This document shows positions 1-6,569 of a stretch of DNA of 15,650 nucleotides, one piece after another. The notes beneath the pieces are model-generated. The model was given only the letters and a program-made list of their open reading frames with translations, was not told the DNA's origin and ran no database searches. The DNA is taken from NCBI GenBank assembly GCA_963966275.1, contig CAWZYQ010000089.1:1-15650 (forward strand). Direction: 5' to 3'. The stretch is from UBA10427 sp003500135. GTDB taxonomy: Bacteria; Bacteroidota; Bacteroidia; Cytophagales; Cyclobacteriaceae. A program made the position numbers and the translations under genes. Numbering within the stretch: the first letter of the stretch is position 1; each line of letters starts with the position of its first letter.

Positions 1-1
1 G

Positions 2-355
2 GTGGGTAGAGGGGCAGACCAGTCTTATTGTGTCTTAATGTCAGATTATAAGCTCAGTAAAGAGTCAAAACAGCGCTTAGGCACTATGGTGCGCACAAAT
101 AACGGGTTTGAAATTGCTGAAGCCGACCTAAAACTTAGGGGTCCTGGCGATTTGATGGGTACACAGCAAAGCGGCATACTCGACCTTTTAATTGCCGATA
201 TCGGTAAAGATGGGCAGATATTACAAATTGCCAGAGATGCCGCCAAAGATATTCTTGAACAAGATCCCAAACTGGAGCGCCCGGATAACCACGCTATTCT
301 AACCCAGGTGAGATCACTGAAGAAAAGTGTGGTTAACTGGAGTAGAATAAGTTAA
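2..355 (+). CDS. recG: ATP-dependent DNA helicase RecG, C-terminal end (5' truncated by window edge)
   Basis: This is the last 117 or so residues of RecG, the superfamily 2 helicase that remodels stalled replication forks and branched recombination intermediates. The visible frame opens with VGRGADQSY, the tail of helicase motif VI (family form QxxGRVGRG). The RecG-typical stretch GFEIAEADLKLRGPGDLMGTQ follows, then an LLIADIGKDGQIL segment and the AR...A...L..DP.L helical tail. The first codon here is GTG within the gene (Val), not a start. Everything upstream, including the wedge domain and motifs I to V, lies outside the window. The stop is a TAA at 353-355. The gene converges on the aldo/keto reductase gene with only 16 bases between, and I see no hairpin terminator in that gap. 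Identification is firm from motif order; RecG rather than Mfd or PriA because of the LRGPGDLMGTQQSG block. Confidence 0.95.
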   Translation: MGRGADQSYCVLMSDYKLSKESKQRLGTMVRTNNGFEIAEADLKLRGPGDLMGTQQSGILDLLIADIGKDGQILQIARDAAKDILEQDPKLERPDNHAILTQVRSLKKSVVNWSRIS

Positions 356-371
356 TGTCATATTATTTTAA

Positions 372-1268
372 CTATGGAACATCCTCACCACGGGCTGCAA
401 CATAAAATCGAAACCAATCTTCTCTGGTTAACTGAATGCCCACCGCACGTGCCGCTGCCACTATCCTATCGGCTTTCGTGGTGCCGGTAATGGGCAAAAT
501 CGAAGCAGGGTGTTTAATTAACCATGCGAAAACCAGCTGGTCTTGTGTGCAGTCATAACGATCGCATAGCAGGTTCAAAACCCGAAAGAATTCGGAGTCA
601 CCGGATTGGAAAAGTTTACCTCCACCCAATGGCGACCAGGCCATGGGTTTACGATTATGCTCAATACAATAATCAAGATCTCCATTGGTAAAAGAGTCCA
701 GCGCAAAAGGGCTAATTTCGATTTGGTTGGTCACCAATTGAAAGGGTATAAAAGACTGTAGCATTTCAAACTGCCTAACGGAAAAATTGGAAACGCCAAA
801 ATATTTCACCTTGCCATCATTTTTTAATTCTTCCATTGCTTTTACCACTTCTTGCGGTACCATCAACGGGTCGGGGCGGTGTATGAGCGCTAAATCCAAA
901 TAGTCGGTCCGATGCAATTTCAGGCTGTTTTCCACACTTTTTACAATGTGTTCAAAGCTTGTATTGTACATGTGCAATTCATTGGAAGGCCGGTTGGAAG
1001 AGGGCAATATGATATTGTATTTCGCCACAAACTGAACTTGGTCACGGGCTACCCCTGATTTTTCAAATGCTTCGCCAAAAACTTCTTCCGCAGAATAGTC
1101 GCCGTAAATATCGGCATTGTCAAAAGTGGTGATGCCATTTGCAACAGCGGCTTCAATCATGCTCACAGTATTGTTAACAGAATGATCTACTTCTGAAATA
1201 CGCCACATGCCAGCCACAATTCTACTCAATTCAGGCCCATCCGATGAAAGTTGCACTTTTTTTACCAT
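372..1268 (-). CDS. Aldo/keto reductase (YdhF-like oxidoreductase)
   Basis: A 298-residue NAD(P)H-dependent oxidoreductase of the aldo/keto reductase superfamily, expected to be a cytosolic TIM barrel reducing carbonyl substrates; the natural substrate cannot be read from sequence. The catalytic tetrad is visible as Asp50 and Tyr55 (TTFDNADIYGDY), Lys83 (FVAKYN) and His130 (LALIHRPDP). The GVSNFSV segment and the ITGTTKADRI segment near the C-terminus fit the barrel strand and cofactor-binding loop of the family. Length and the SRIVAGMWR opening resemble the E. coli YdhF branch. The start is the ATG at 1266-1268; no other good start lies upstream before the nrdA terminator at 1294-1321. That terminator sits only 26 bases before the start codon, leaving little room for a private promoter, so expression may rely on read-through or on a promoter inside the 3' end of nrdA. 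Family call is secure, function general. Confidence 0.9.
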   Translation of the reverse strand: MVKKVQLSSDGPELSRIVAGMWRISEVDHSVNNTVSMIEAAVANGITTFDNADIYGDYSAEEVFGEAFEKSGVARDQVQFVAKYNIILPSSNRPSNELHMYNTSFEHIVKSVENSLKLHRTDYLDLALIHRPDPLMVPQEVVKAMEELKNDGKVKYFGVSNFSVRQFEMLQSFIPFQLVTNQIEISPFALDSFTNGDLDYCIEHNRKPMAWSPLGGGKLFQSGDSEFFRVLNLLCDRYDCTQDQLVFAWLIKHPASILPITGTTKADRIVAAARAVGIQLTREDWFRFYVAARGEDVP

Positions 1269-1291
1269 AGGTCTCTAGTTTTGTGCAAAAT

Positions 1292-1323
1292 AAAAAAGCC
1301 TTCCCGAATGAGAAGGCTTTTAA
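1292..1323 (-). terminator. Rho-independent terminator of nrdBA
   Basis: Arms AAAAGCCTTC (1294-1303) and GAAGGCTTTT (1312-1321) form a perfect 10-bp stem with an 8-base loop. Read on the minus strand the stem runs into a T-rich tail, and it lies 19 bases past the nrdA stop codon. It sits between nrdA and the aldo/keto reductase gene, which is on the same strand. Confidence 0.85.
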
Positions 1324-1339
1324 GTCAAAATTTAAATGT

Positions 1340-3721
1340 TTAGCTACCGCAGGAGATGCATCCATCAGGATCATCCAGCGAGCAAGACATATCCGACCTA
1401 TTTTGTGCTTCGATTTCTTCCTGAGTAGGTTCTTCTTTCAGTTGTTTTTGTACAGTGAACTTGATCGCGTCAGCTGCGGCTTTGGTCCTAAGGTAATACA
1501 TACCTGTTTTCAAACCTTTTTTCCAGGCATAGAAGTGCATGGAGGTCAACTTTCCGAAATTAGGATCCTGAATGTGCACATTCAGGCTCTGGCTTTGACA
1601 TATATATGCGCCACGATCTGCCGCCATATCGATGATCGATCGCTGTGAAATCTCCCATACGGTTTTATAGATATCTTTTATATTCTGTGGAATATCAGGC
1701 ATATTTTGCACGGAACCATTGGCCTCGATCAACCTGTTTTTCATTTCCTCATTCCAAAGGCCCCGTTCAATGAGGTCTTTCATAAGGTGTTTATTTACTA
1801 CAATAAACTCACCAGAAAGCGTTCTTCTTGTGTAAATGTTGGATGTATATGGTTCAAAACATTCATTATTTCCAAGGATTTGTGAAGTGGAGGCAGTAGG
1901 CATCGGCGCCAGGAGTAATGAGTTCCTTACACCATGCTTCTTCACCTCTTGCTTCAATGTTGTCCAATCCCAACGGTTTGATTTCGGGTTTACTCCCCAC
2001 ATATCGAATTGGAAAATACCTTTGGAAACCGGCGAACCTTTAAATGTTTCGTAGGCGCCTTCTTTTTCAGCAAGGTCTTTCGAAGCAGTCAGGGAGGCGA
2101 AATAAATGGTTTCGAAAATGTCCTCATTCAATCTTCGAGCTTCTTCGGAATCAAACGGCATCCTGAGCGAAATGAAGGCATCGGCAAGGCCTTGCACGCC
2201 TATACCAATAGGGCGGTGCTTCATGTTCGAGTTGCGAGCCTCAGGTACCGGATAATAGTTGATATCAATTACACGATTAAGGTTTTTCGTTACCGTATAC
2301 GTAATATCGTACAGTTTCTGATGGTCAAAATACTTTTGGCCTTCTTCATTGCTGGCCACAAATTTCGGAAGCGCTATGGAGGCCAAATTACAAACGGCTA
2401 CTTCTTCGGGTGAAGTGTACTCCATGATTTCCGTACAGAGGTTACTCGACCGAATCGTACCTAAGTTTTTCTGGTTCGACTTTTTATTAGCGGCATCTTT
2501 GTAAAGCATGTAGGGCACGCCTGTTTCTATTTGCGCCTCCAGGATTTCAAACCACAAATCCTGCGCTTTTACTACTTTTCTTGCTTTTCCTTCTCGCTCG
2601 TATTTTTCAAACAGCTTCTCGAAGTCATCGCCATAGGAATCGTGTAGCCCTTGTGCTTCATTCGGGCAAAATAGAGGCCAATCGCCATTTTCTTCCACAC
2701 GTTTCATAAATAGGTCAGGGATCCACAAAGCGTAAAACAGGTCCCGGGCTCTAAGTTCTTCTTTTCCGTGATTCTTTTTCAGCTCCAGAAAATCAAAAAT
2801 ATCGGCATGCCAAGGCTCCAGATATATAGCAAAACTCCCTTTTCTTTTTCCGCCGCCCTGATCAACATAACGTGCCGTCATGTCAAAATTGCGCAGCATA
2901 GGTACAATACCATTGGAAACACCGTTGGTGCCTCTGATATATGATCCTTTTGCACGAACACCGTGAATGCTGAGCCCGATACCTCCCGCAGATTGTGATA
3001 TTTTAGCACATTGTTTTAAGGTGTCATAAATACCATCGATACTGTCCTCTTTCATCGTAAGCAGGAAACATGACGAGAGCTGTGGTTTTGGTGTGCCCGC
3101 ATTGAATAGGGTAGGTGTGGCATGGGTAAACCATTTTTCAGACATCAGGTTGTAAGTATGGATCGCCGCATCGATGTCATCGTGATGAATGCCGATGGCC
3201 ACACGCATTAACATGTGTTGAGGTCGTTCAACCAATTTGCCGTCCAGTTTCATTAGGTACGAGCGCTCAAGCGTTTTATAACCAAAGTAATCATAACCGA
3301 AATCACGGTCATAAATAATGGCCGAGTCCAATTGCGCTGCATGTTTTTTAATAATGCCGTAAACCTCTTTGGAAATCAGCGGTGCGTGTTCACCGGTTTT
3401 CGGGTCGATCCACGTATACAGCCTTTTCATTGTACTGGAAAAGGACTTGCTGGTGGTTTTATGCAAATTGGAAATGGCAATCCGTGCTGCCAGCTGGGCA
3501 TAATCAGGGTGTTTCACCGTTAATGAAGCAGCCGTTTGAGCCGCTAACTCGTCGAGTTCCTGGGTTGTCACTCCATCGTATATACCATTGATTACCTTTT
3601 TGGCTACATCTATGGGCTCGACATACTTCATATCAAGGCCATAGCAAAGTTTTTCGATTCTTGCTGTGATTTTGTCAAATTTGACGGATTCCCGTCGGCC
3701 ATCTCTTTTAAGTACTAACAT
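1340..3721 (-). CDS. nrdA: Ribonucleoside-diphosphate reductase class Ia, alpha (R1) subunit
   Basis: The 793-residue catalytic subunit that reduces ribonucleoside diphosphates to deoxyribonucleotides, working with NrdB in the cytosol. An N-terminal ATP-cone (about residues 1-90, opening MLVLKRDGRRESVKFDKI) carries the overall activity site. The substrate disulfide pair is Cys218 (QLSSCFL) and Cys444 (VAVCNLAS). The thiyl-radical Cys429 is flanked by Asn427 and Glu431 (SSNLCTEIME). Tyr742-Tyr743 (GMYYLRT) are the radical-transfer tyrosines, and the C-terminal CISC pair (Cys788, Cys791) is the thioredoxin/glutaredoxin relay. Asp226 fits the specificity-site position. Several of these numbers coincide with those known for the mammalian enzyme, so it belongs to the eukaryote-like branch. 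The gene lies 66 bases downstream of nrdB on the same strand with no terminator between, so the order is nrdB then nrdA in one likely operon. Complete and intact. Confidence 0.97.
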   Translation of the reverse strand: MLVLKRDGRRESVKFDKITARIEKLCYGLDMKYVEPIDVAKKVINGIYDGVTTQELDELAAQTAASLTVKHPDYAQLAARIAISNLHKTTSKSFSSTMKRLYTWIDPKTGEHAPLISKEVYGIIKKHAAQLDSAIIYDRDFGYDYFGYKTLERSYLMKLDGKLVERPQHMLMRVAIGIHHDDIDAAIHTYNLMSEKWFTHATPTLFNAGTPKPQLSSCFLLTMKEDSIDGIYDTLKQCAKISQSAGGIGLSIHGVRAKGSYIRGTNGVSNGIVPMLRNFDMTARYVDQGGGKRKGSFAIYLEPWHADIFDFLELKKNHGKEELRARDLFYALWIPDLFMKRVEENGDWPLFCPNEAQGLHDSYGDDFEKLFEKYEREGKARKVVKAQDLWFEILEAQIETGVPYMLYKDAANKKSNQKNLGTIRSSNLCTEIMEYTSPEEVAVCNLASIALPKFVASNEEGQKYFDHQKLYDITYTVTKNLNRVIDINYYPVPEARNSNMKHRPIGIGVQGLADAFISLRMPFDSEEARRLNEDIFETIYFASLTASKDLAEKEGAYETFKGSPVSKGIFQFDMWGVNPKSNRWDWTTLKQEVKKHGVRNSLLLAPMPTASTSQILGNNECFEPYTSNIYTRRTLSGEFIVVNKHLMKDLIERGLWNEEMKNRLIEANGSVQNMPDIPQNIKDIYKTVWEISQRSIIDMAADRGAYICQSQSLNVHIQDPNFGKLTSMHFYAWKKGLKTGMYYLRTKAAADAIKFTVQKQLKEEPTQEEIEAQNRSDMSCSLDDPDGCISCGS

Positions 3722-3787
3722 TTACCAGAGGTTTTGGGATTAATGAATATTTTAAAAAAATCGTTGGACTACTAATTGTGCTGTGTG

Positions 3788-4780
3788 TTAAAAGTCTTCG
3801 TCTAAAGAAAACTTTGGCTTTTCGTCATCGCCATTGTTTTTGATCACGCCGGCTTTTTGATACTCTGATACTCTTTTCTCAAAGAAGTTTGTTTTGCCCT
3901 GCAGCGATATCATTTCCATGAAATCAAATGGGTTGGTGGCATTCCAAACTTTATTGCAGTTCAATTCGCTAAGTAACCTGTCGGCCACAAATTCTATATA
4001 CTGGCACATCAGGTCAGCATTCATACCGATCAGTTTCACCGGCAATGCATCTGTTACGAATTCTTTTTCTATTGCTACCGCATCTTTTATGATTTCGGTA
4101 ATAGTTTCTTTCGGTACTTTATTGACTAAGTGTTTATTGAACAAATGACAGGCAAAATCGCAGTGAAGCCCTTCGTCTCGTGAGATGAGCTCGTTTGAAA
4201 AGCTTAACCCGGGCATCAGACCGCGTTTTTTGAGCCAGAAAATTGAACAAAAGCTACCAGAGAAAAAGATGCCTTCCACCGCAGCAAAAGCAATCAGTCG
4301 TTCAGCAAAAGAACCGTTGTCTATCCAGCGCAGCGCCCAGTCGGCCTTTTTCTTTACACAATCCATGGTTTCAATAGCATGGAACAGCTTATCTTTTTCT
4401 TTTGGGTTTTTAATGTAGGTATCGATCAATAGTGAATAGGTCTCGGAGTGAATGTTTTCCATCGCGATTTGGAAGCCATAGAAAAACTTGGCTTCCGTGT
4501 ATTGCACTTCAGCGACAAAATTTTCGGCCAGGTTTTCATTCACTATGCCATCACTGGCTGCAAAAAATGCCAGGACATGTGAAATGAAATGACGCTCTCC
4601 GTCATTGAGATTTTCCCAATCTTTAAGGTCCTGACTAAGGTCTATCTCCTCGGCCGTCCAGAAACTGGCTTCTTGCTTTTTATAAAAGTCCCATATATCG
4701 TTGTGTTCAATAGGAAATAAAACGAAACGGTCTTTGTTTTCTTTTAGTATTGGCTCATCTTCTACAAAAGTCCTGCTCAT
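3788..4780 (-). CDS. nrdB: Ribonucleoside-diphosphate reductase class Ia, beta (R2) subunit
   Basis: The 330-residue radical-generating subunit of class I ribonucleotide reductase. The diiron ligands expected from the family are all present: Asp77 (AASDGIV), Glu108 and His111 (MENIHSE), Glu169 (AVEGIFFSG), and Glu203 and His206 (RDEGLHCD). The radical-bearing tyrosine is Tyr115 (SETYSLLIDTYI), so this is a tyrosyl-radical enzyme rather than a class Ic (Phe) type. The C-terminal tail ends in FSLDEDF, the acidic/aromatic peptide by which R2 docks on R1, and is close to the eukaryotic form. The start ATG at 4778-4780 is preceded by A/T-rich sequence without a strong ribosome-binding site, usual for Bacteroidetes. 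It is the first gene of the nrdB-nrdA unit. Its upstream region (4781-5264) is shared with divergent rplU and holds a DnaA box and palindromes that may regulate it. Confidence 0.97.
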   Translation of the reverse strand: MSRTFVEDEPILKENKDRFVLFPIEHNDIWDFYKKQEASFWTAEEIDLSQDLKDWENLNDGERHFISHVLAFFAASDGIVNENLAENFVAEVQYTEAKFFYGFQIAMENIHSETYSLLIDTYIKNPKEKDKLFHAIETMDCVKKKADWALRWIDNGSFAERLIAFAAVEGIFFSGSFCSIFWLKKRGLMPGLSFSNELISRDEGLHCDFACHLFNKHLVNKVPKETITEIIKDAVAIEKEFVTDALPVKLIGMNADLMCQYIEFVADRLLSELNCNKVWNATNPFDFMEMISLQGKTNFFEKRVSEYQKAGVIKNNGDDEKPKFSLDEDF

Positions 4781-4901
4781 AATATAAAAATCTTTTTACC
4801 TTTTGCTAATTGATTTAATTGTCGTTTTGTTTAAAATAATTTAATCTTCCTTTCGAACATAAACCCAGCCAAAATAGATTGAAAAATGCCTTTCCCACAT
4901 T

Positions 4902-4918
4902 TTTTAACCGGGTTAAAA
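4902..4918. promoter_or_regulatory. Perfect inverted repeat upstream of nrdB (possible operator)
   Basis: TTTTAACC, one central G, then GGTTAAAA: a 17-base perfect dyad 121 bases upstream of the nrdB start. It has no T-run in keeping with a terminator for either neighbouring operon, and no gene reads into it. A protein-binding site is the likelier role, but the binder is unknown. Confidence 0.4.
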
Positions 4919-4957
4919 GAACTCATTTGTGGTTAGTTTAGACCAGGAAAATTTTGG

Positions 4958-4969
4958 GAACAATTGTTC
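4958..4969. promoter_or_regulatory. Perfect 12-base palindrome GAACAATTGTTC
   Basis: An uninterrupted 12-base palindrome in the nrdB/rplU spacer. It lies five bases from the next dyad at 4975-4987, which suggests a composite operator. Function is inferred from symmetry and position only. Confidence 0.4.
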
Positions 4970-4974
4970 AAATA

Positions 4975-4987
4975 TTGTGATTCACAA
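4975..4987. promoter_or_regulatory. Perfect inverted repeat TTGTGA-T-TCACAA
   Basis: Six-base arms around a single T. The half-site TGTGA recalls the half-sites of CRP/FNR-family regulators (TGTGA-N6-TCACA), but the spacing of one base is far too short for that class. The upstream bases AATATTGTG resemble half of an NrdR box. The site is close to the neighbouring palindrome and 20 bases from the DnaA box. Confidence 0.4.
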
Positions 4988-5006
4988 CTCAAAAAACAAG
5001 GATAAT

Positions 5007-5015
5007 TTATCCACA
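5007..5015 (+). promoter_or_regulatory. Exact DnaA box TTATCCACA upstream of nrdBA
   Basis: The nine bases match the high-affinity DnaA box exactly. It lies 227 bases upstream of the nrdB start and 250 bases upstream of rplU. In E. coli, DnaA boxes in the nrdAB control region link dNTP supply to replication initiation, so the position is suggestive. Only one perfect copy is visible here; near-matches have two or more mismatches. Confidence 0.5.
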
Positions 5016-5187
5016 CCTTTCCCAAATTAGGAACCCACAAATTTGAAAAATTATAAGTGCCTGTTTATTAAAAAATTAGTGTGTTAGGCCTGAATGTTTA
5101 CTTTTATATGTATGTTTTGGATTTCAAGAAATGGTAAATCAAATTTTTCCCGTAAAAAATAGCCAGTATTTTAATTTGGTGTTGGGT

Positions 5188-5218
5188 TTGGTAATTTAAT
5201 TGAAAACCAATATCTTTG
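5188..5218 (+). promoter_or_regulatory. Bacteroidetes-type promoter of rplU-rpmA
   Basis: A -33 TTG (5188-5190, within TTTG) and a -7 TATCTTTG (5211-5218) are separated by 20 bases, matching the Bacteroidetes primary sigma consensus TTG-N19/20-TAnnTTTG. Transcription would start near 5225, giving a leader of about 40 bases before rplU. Confidence 0.7.
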
Positions 5219-5264
5219 CAGTCCATTTTTCAGAAGGTGTATATTCAAAGTAAAATGAAATAAG

Positions 5265-5573
5265 ATGTACGCAATTGTAGATATCGCAGGCAAGCAGTTC
5301 AAGGTAGAAAAAGATAAATTCTACTACACACCACTGCTTTCTGGTAATGAAGGTGACGTTGTTGAATTTGACAATGTGTTGTTATTGGACAATGAAGGCA
5401 AAGTAAAAATAGGTACACCAAGCATAAAGGGCTCTAAAGTTTCAGGTAAAATATTGGGTCATGTCAAAGGCGATAAAGTGATTGTATTCAAGAAAAAAAG
5501 AAGAAAAGGATACAAAGTCAAGAACGGGCATCGCCAGGATTTTACTAAAGTATTGATTGAAGATATTAAATAG
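5265..5573 (+). CDS. rplU: 50S ribosomal protein L21
   Basis: A 102-residue protein of normal L21 length. The N-terminus MYAIVDIAGKQFKVEKDKFY is the family signature, with VEFDNVLLLDNEGKVKIGTP in the middle. The basic C-terminal segment VIVFKKKRRKGYKVKNGHRQDFT binds 23S rRNA. L21 is a primary rRNA-binding protein of the large subunit, sitting near domains I and II of 23S rRNA. It is the first gene of the usual rplU-rpmA pair, only nine bases before rpmA, and is driven by the promoter at 5188-5218. Nothing is unusual. Confidence 0.98.
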   Translation: MYAIVDIAGKQFKVEKDKFYYTPLLSGNEGDVVEFDNVLLLDNEGKVKIGTPSIKGSKVSGKILGHVKGDKVIVFKKKRRKGYKVKNGHRQDFTKVLIEDIK

Positions 5574-5582
5574 GAATTAGTT

Positions 5583-5843
5583 ATGGCACATAAAAAAGGA
5601 GCCGGAAGTTCAAGAAACGGAAGAGAATCGGAAAGTAAACGATTAGGCGTGAAAATTTATGGTGGTCAGGAAGCCATAGCAGGAAACATCATCGTTCGTC
5701 AGCGTGGCACAAAGCATCATCCGGGCGAAAATGTGGGAATGGGTAAAGACCATACCATCTTCGCGCTTATAGACGGTAAAGTTGCCTTTAAAAAGGGACG
5801 TGGTAACCGTTCATATGTTAGTGTAATTCCCGCGGAAGCTTAA
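5583..5843 (+). CDS. rpmA: 50S ribosomal protein L27
   Basis: An 86-residue L27 of normal length. It begins MAHKKGAGSSRNGRESESKR, the conserved flexible N-terminal arm that reaches the peptidyl transferase centre, followed by LGVKIYGGQEAIAGNIIVRQRGT and a glycine-rich HHPGENVGMGKDHTIFAL core. The mature-type N-terminus is encoded directly; there is no cleavable extension of the Firmicutes kind. It is co-transcribed with rplU and followed 25 bases later by a strong terminator. Confidence 0.98.
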   Translation: MAHKKGAGSSRNGRESESKRLGVKIYGGQEAIAGNIIVRQRGTKHHPGENVGMGKDHTIFALIDGKVAFKKGRGNRSYVSVIPAEA

Positions 5844-5866
5844 TTTGAACTGAAAGAAATTAAAAA

Positions 5867-5904
5867 ATAAGCTGTTGCCGGCATTTCGGCAACAGCTTTT
5901 TTGG
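5867..5904. terminator. Bidirectional terminator between rpmA and the ECF sigma operon
   Basis: GCTGTTGCCG (5871-5880) pairs with CGGCAACAGC (5887-5896) around a six-base loop, extended by two A-T pairs. Six T follow on the plus strand (5897-5902). The A-run at 5862-5867 gives a T-run on the minus strand. It serves rpmA from the left and very probably the converging membrane-protein gene from the right. Confidence 0.9.
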
Positions 5905-5948
5905 TTTGTAGATACTTCATTTCAAAATTTATTCAACCTTGCATTTTT

Positions 5949-6569
5949 TTAGGCTTTTTCCTCTCGTAACTGCTTAATATCACTTATTATTTCTTCCAAC
6001 CTTCCAATATGCTCGCCATAAATTATTTGTGTAGTAGCCCGGTATGCCAGAATCCCCCAGGCAGATAAGAATGCTGCAATAATTAGAAAAAATATCCCCG
6101 TAACATACCAGGGCTCCTGTTCTATAAACATTTGTATATTGTCATTCCTTTTAACCAGAAAGTAGGCAATGGCAGGTATTCCAAGCATAGGCATACCGAG
6201 ACCGAGTATCCAGGTGTAAAGTTGAACCATTTGCTTGATAGCAGACAAATAGCTATTTAGATACACGAAAAGATCATCAGTTGGGGTGATTTCATCCAAT
6301 TTGCGAAGTTGCCTTCTGTTGACTACGAATAAAACCATGATAAGAACACCAACATAAAGTCCGATCCATAAATAGCTCACTAACCATAAACTGACAGCTA
6401 ATGCGAGCGCAATATAGGGCATCAGGGCATTGTCTATTCGATAAGTTTTGCGCATTTTATCGATTGTCAATTTAGACTTTTGCTTGTAGAGTTGCTGGAT
6501 TCTCGGTATTACCAACGAACCCTCGGTTAAAAAACCGGTTTTCCAGATTTTTTCAATTGAATGATCCAT
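5949..6569 (-). CDS. Four-helix membrane protein, putative partner (possible anti-sigma) of the ECF sigma factor
   Basis: I do not recognise this 206-residue protein as a named family. About 47 N-terminal residues, charged and probably cytoplasmic, are followed by four hydrophobic segments near 48-65, 67-84, 117-139 and 155-176. A charged amphipathic C-terminal tail (GRLEEIISDIKQLREEKA) ends the protein. A short loop (NRRQLRKLDE...) follows helix 2. The gene overlaps the 3' end of the sigma factor gene by 17 bases, so the two are translationally coupled. ECF sigma factors are commonly paired with a co-transcribed membrane anti-sigma factor, so that role is the best guess from context. However, the protein lacks the HxxxCxxC zinc motif of ZAS-type anti-sigmas and is not a FecR type with one helix and a large periplasmic domain. 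The bidirectional terminator at 5867-5904 would end the unit. Confidence 0.75.
   Translation of the reverse strand: MDHSIEKIWKTGFLTEGSLVIPRIQQLYKQKSKLTIDKMRKTYRIDNALMPYIALALAVSLWLVSYLWIGLYVGVLIMVLFVVNRRQLRKLDEITPTDDLFVYLNSYLSAIKQMVQLYTWILGLGMPMLGIPAIAYFLVKRNDNIQMFIEQEPWYVTGIFFLIIAAFLSAWGILAYRATTQIIYGEHIGRLEEIISDIKQLREEKA

Larger units (their letters stand above)
4781..5264. other. Divergent intergenic region between nrdB and rplU
   Basis: These 484 bases contain no convincing gene. The region is A/T-rich and must hold the promoters of both nrdBA (leftward) and rplU-rpmA (rightward). I can support one rightward promoter (5188-5218), one exact DnaA box (5007-5015) and three perfect palindromes (4902-4918, 4958-4969, 4975-4987), each listed separately. 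I could not find a leftward TAnnTTTG element for nrdB. AATATTGTGA at 4971-4980 resembles one half of an NrdR box, but the other half does not match. Confidence 0.7.

Noticed and set aside
2009..2413. 134-codon open frame antisense to nrdA
   Set aside because: It lies entirely within conserved nrdA coding sequence and shows no family features; it is a shadow of that gene.
4902..4918. TTTTAACC-G-GGTTAAAA as an intrinsic terminator
   Set aside because: The one-base centre is too small for a stable RNA loop unless pairs are broken, there is no strong T-run, and no transcript reads into the site from a neighbouring gene.
4968..4983. NrdR box upstream of nrdB
   Set aside because: Only the right half (ATATTGTG) fits the known box; the left half is mismatched, so it does not meet the standard for a call.
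4975..4987. CRP/FNR-type site TTGTGA-T-TCACAA
   Set aside because: The half-sites look right but the spacing is one base, not six, so a CRP-like dimer would not bind in the usual way.
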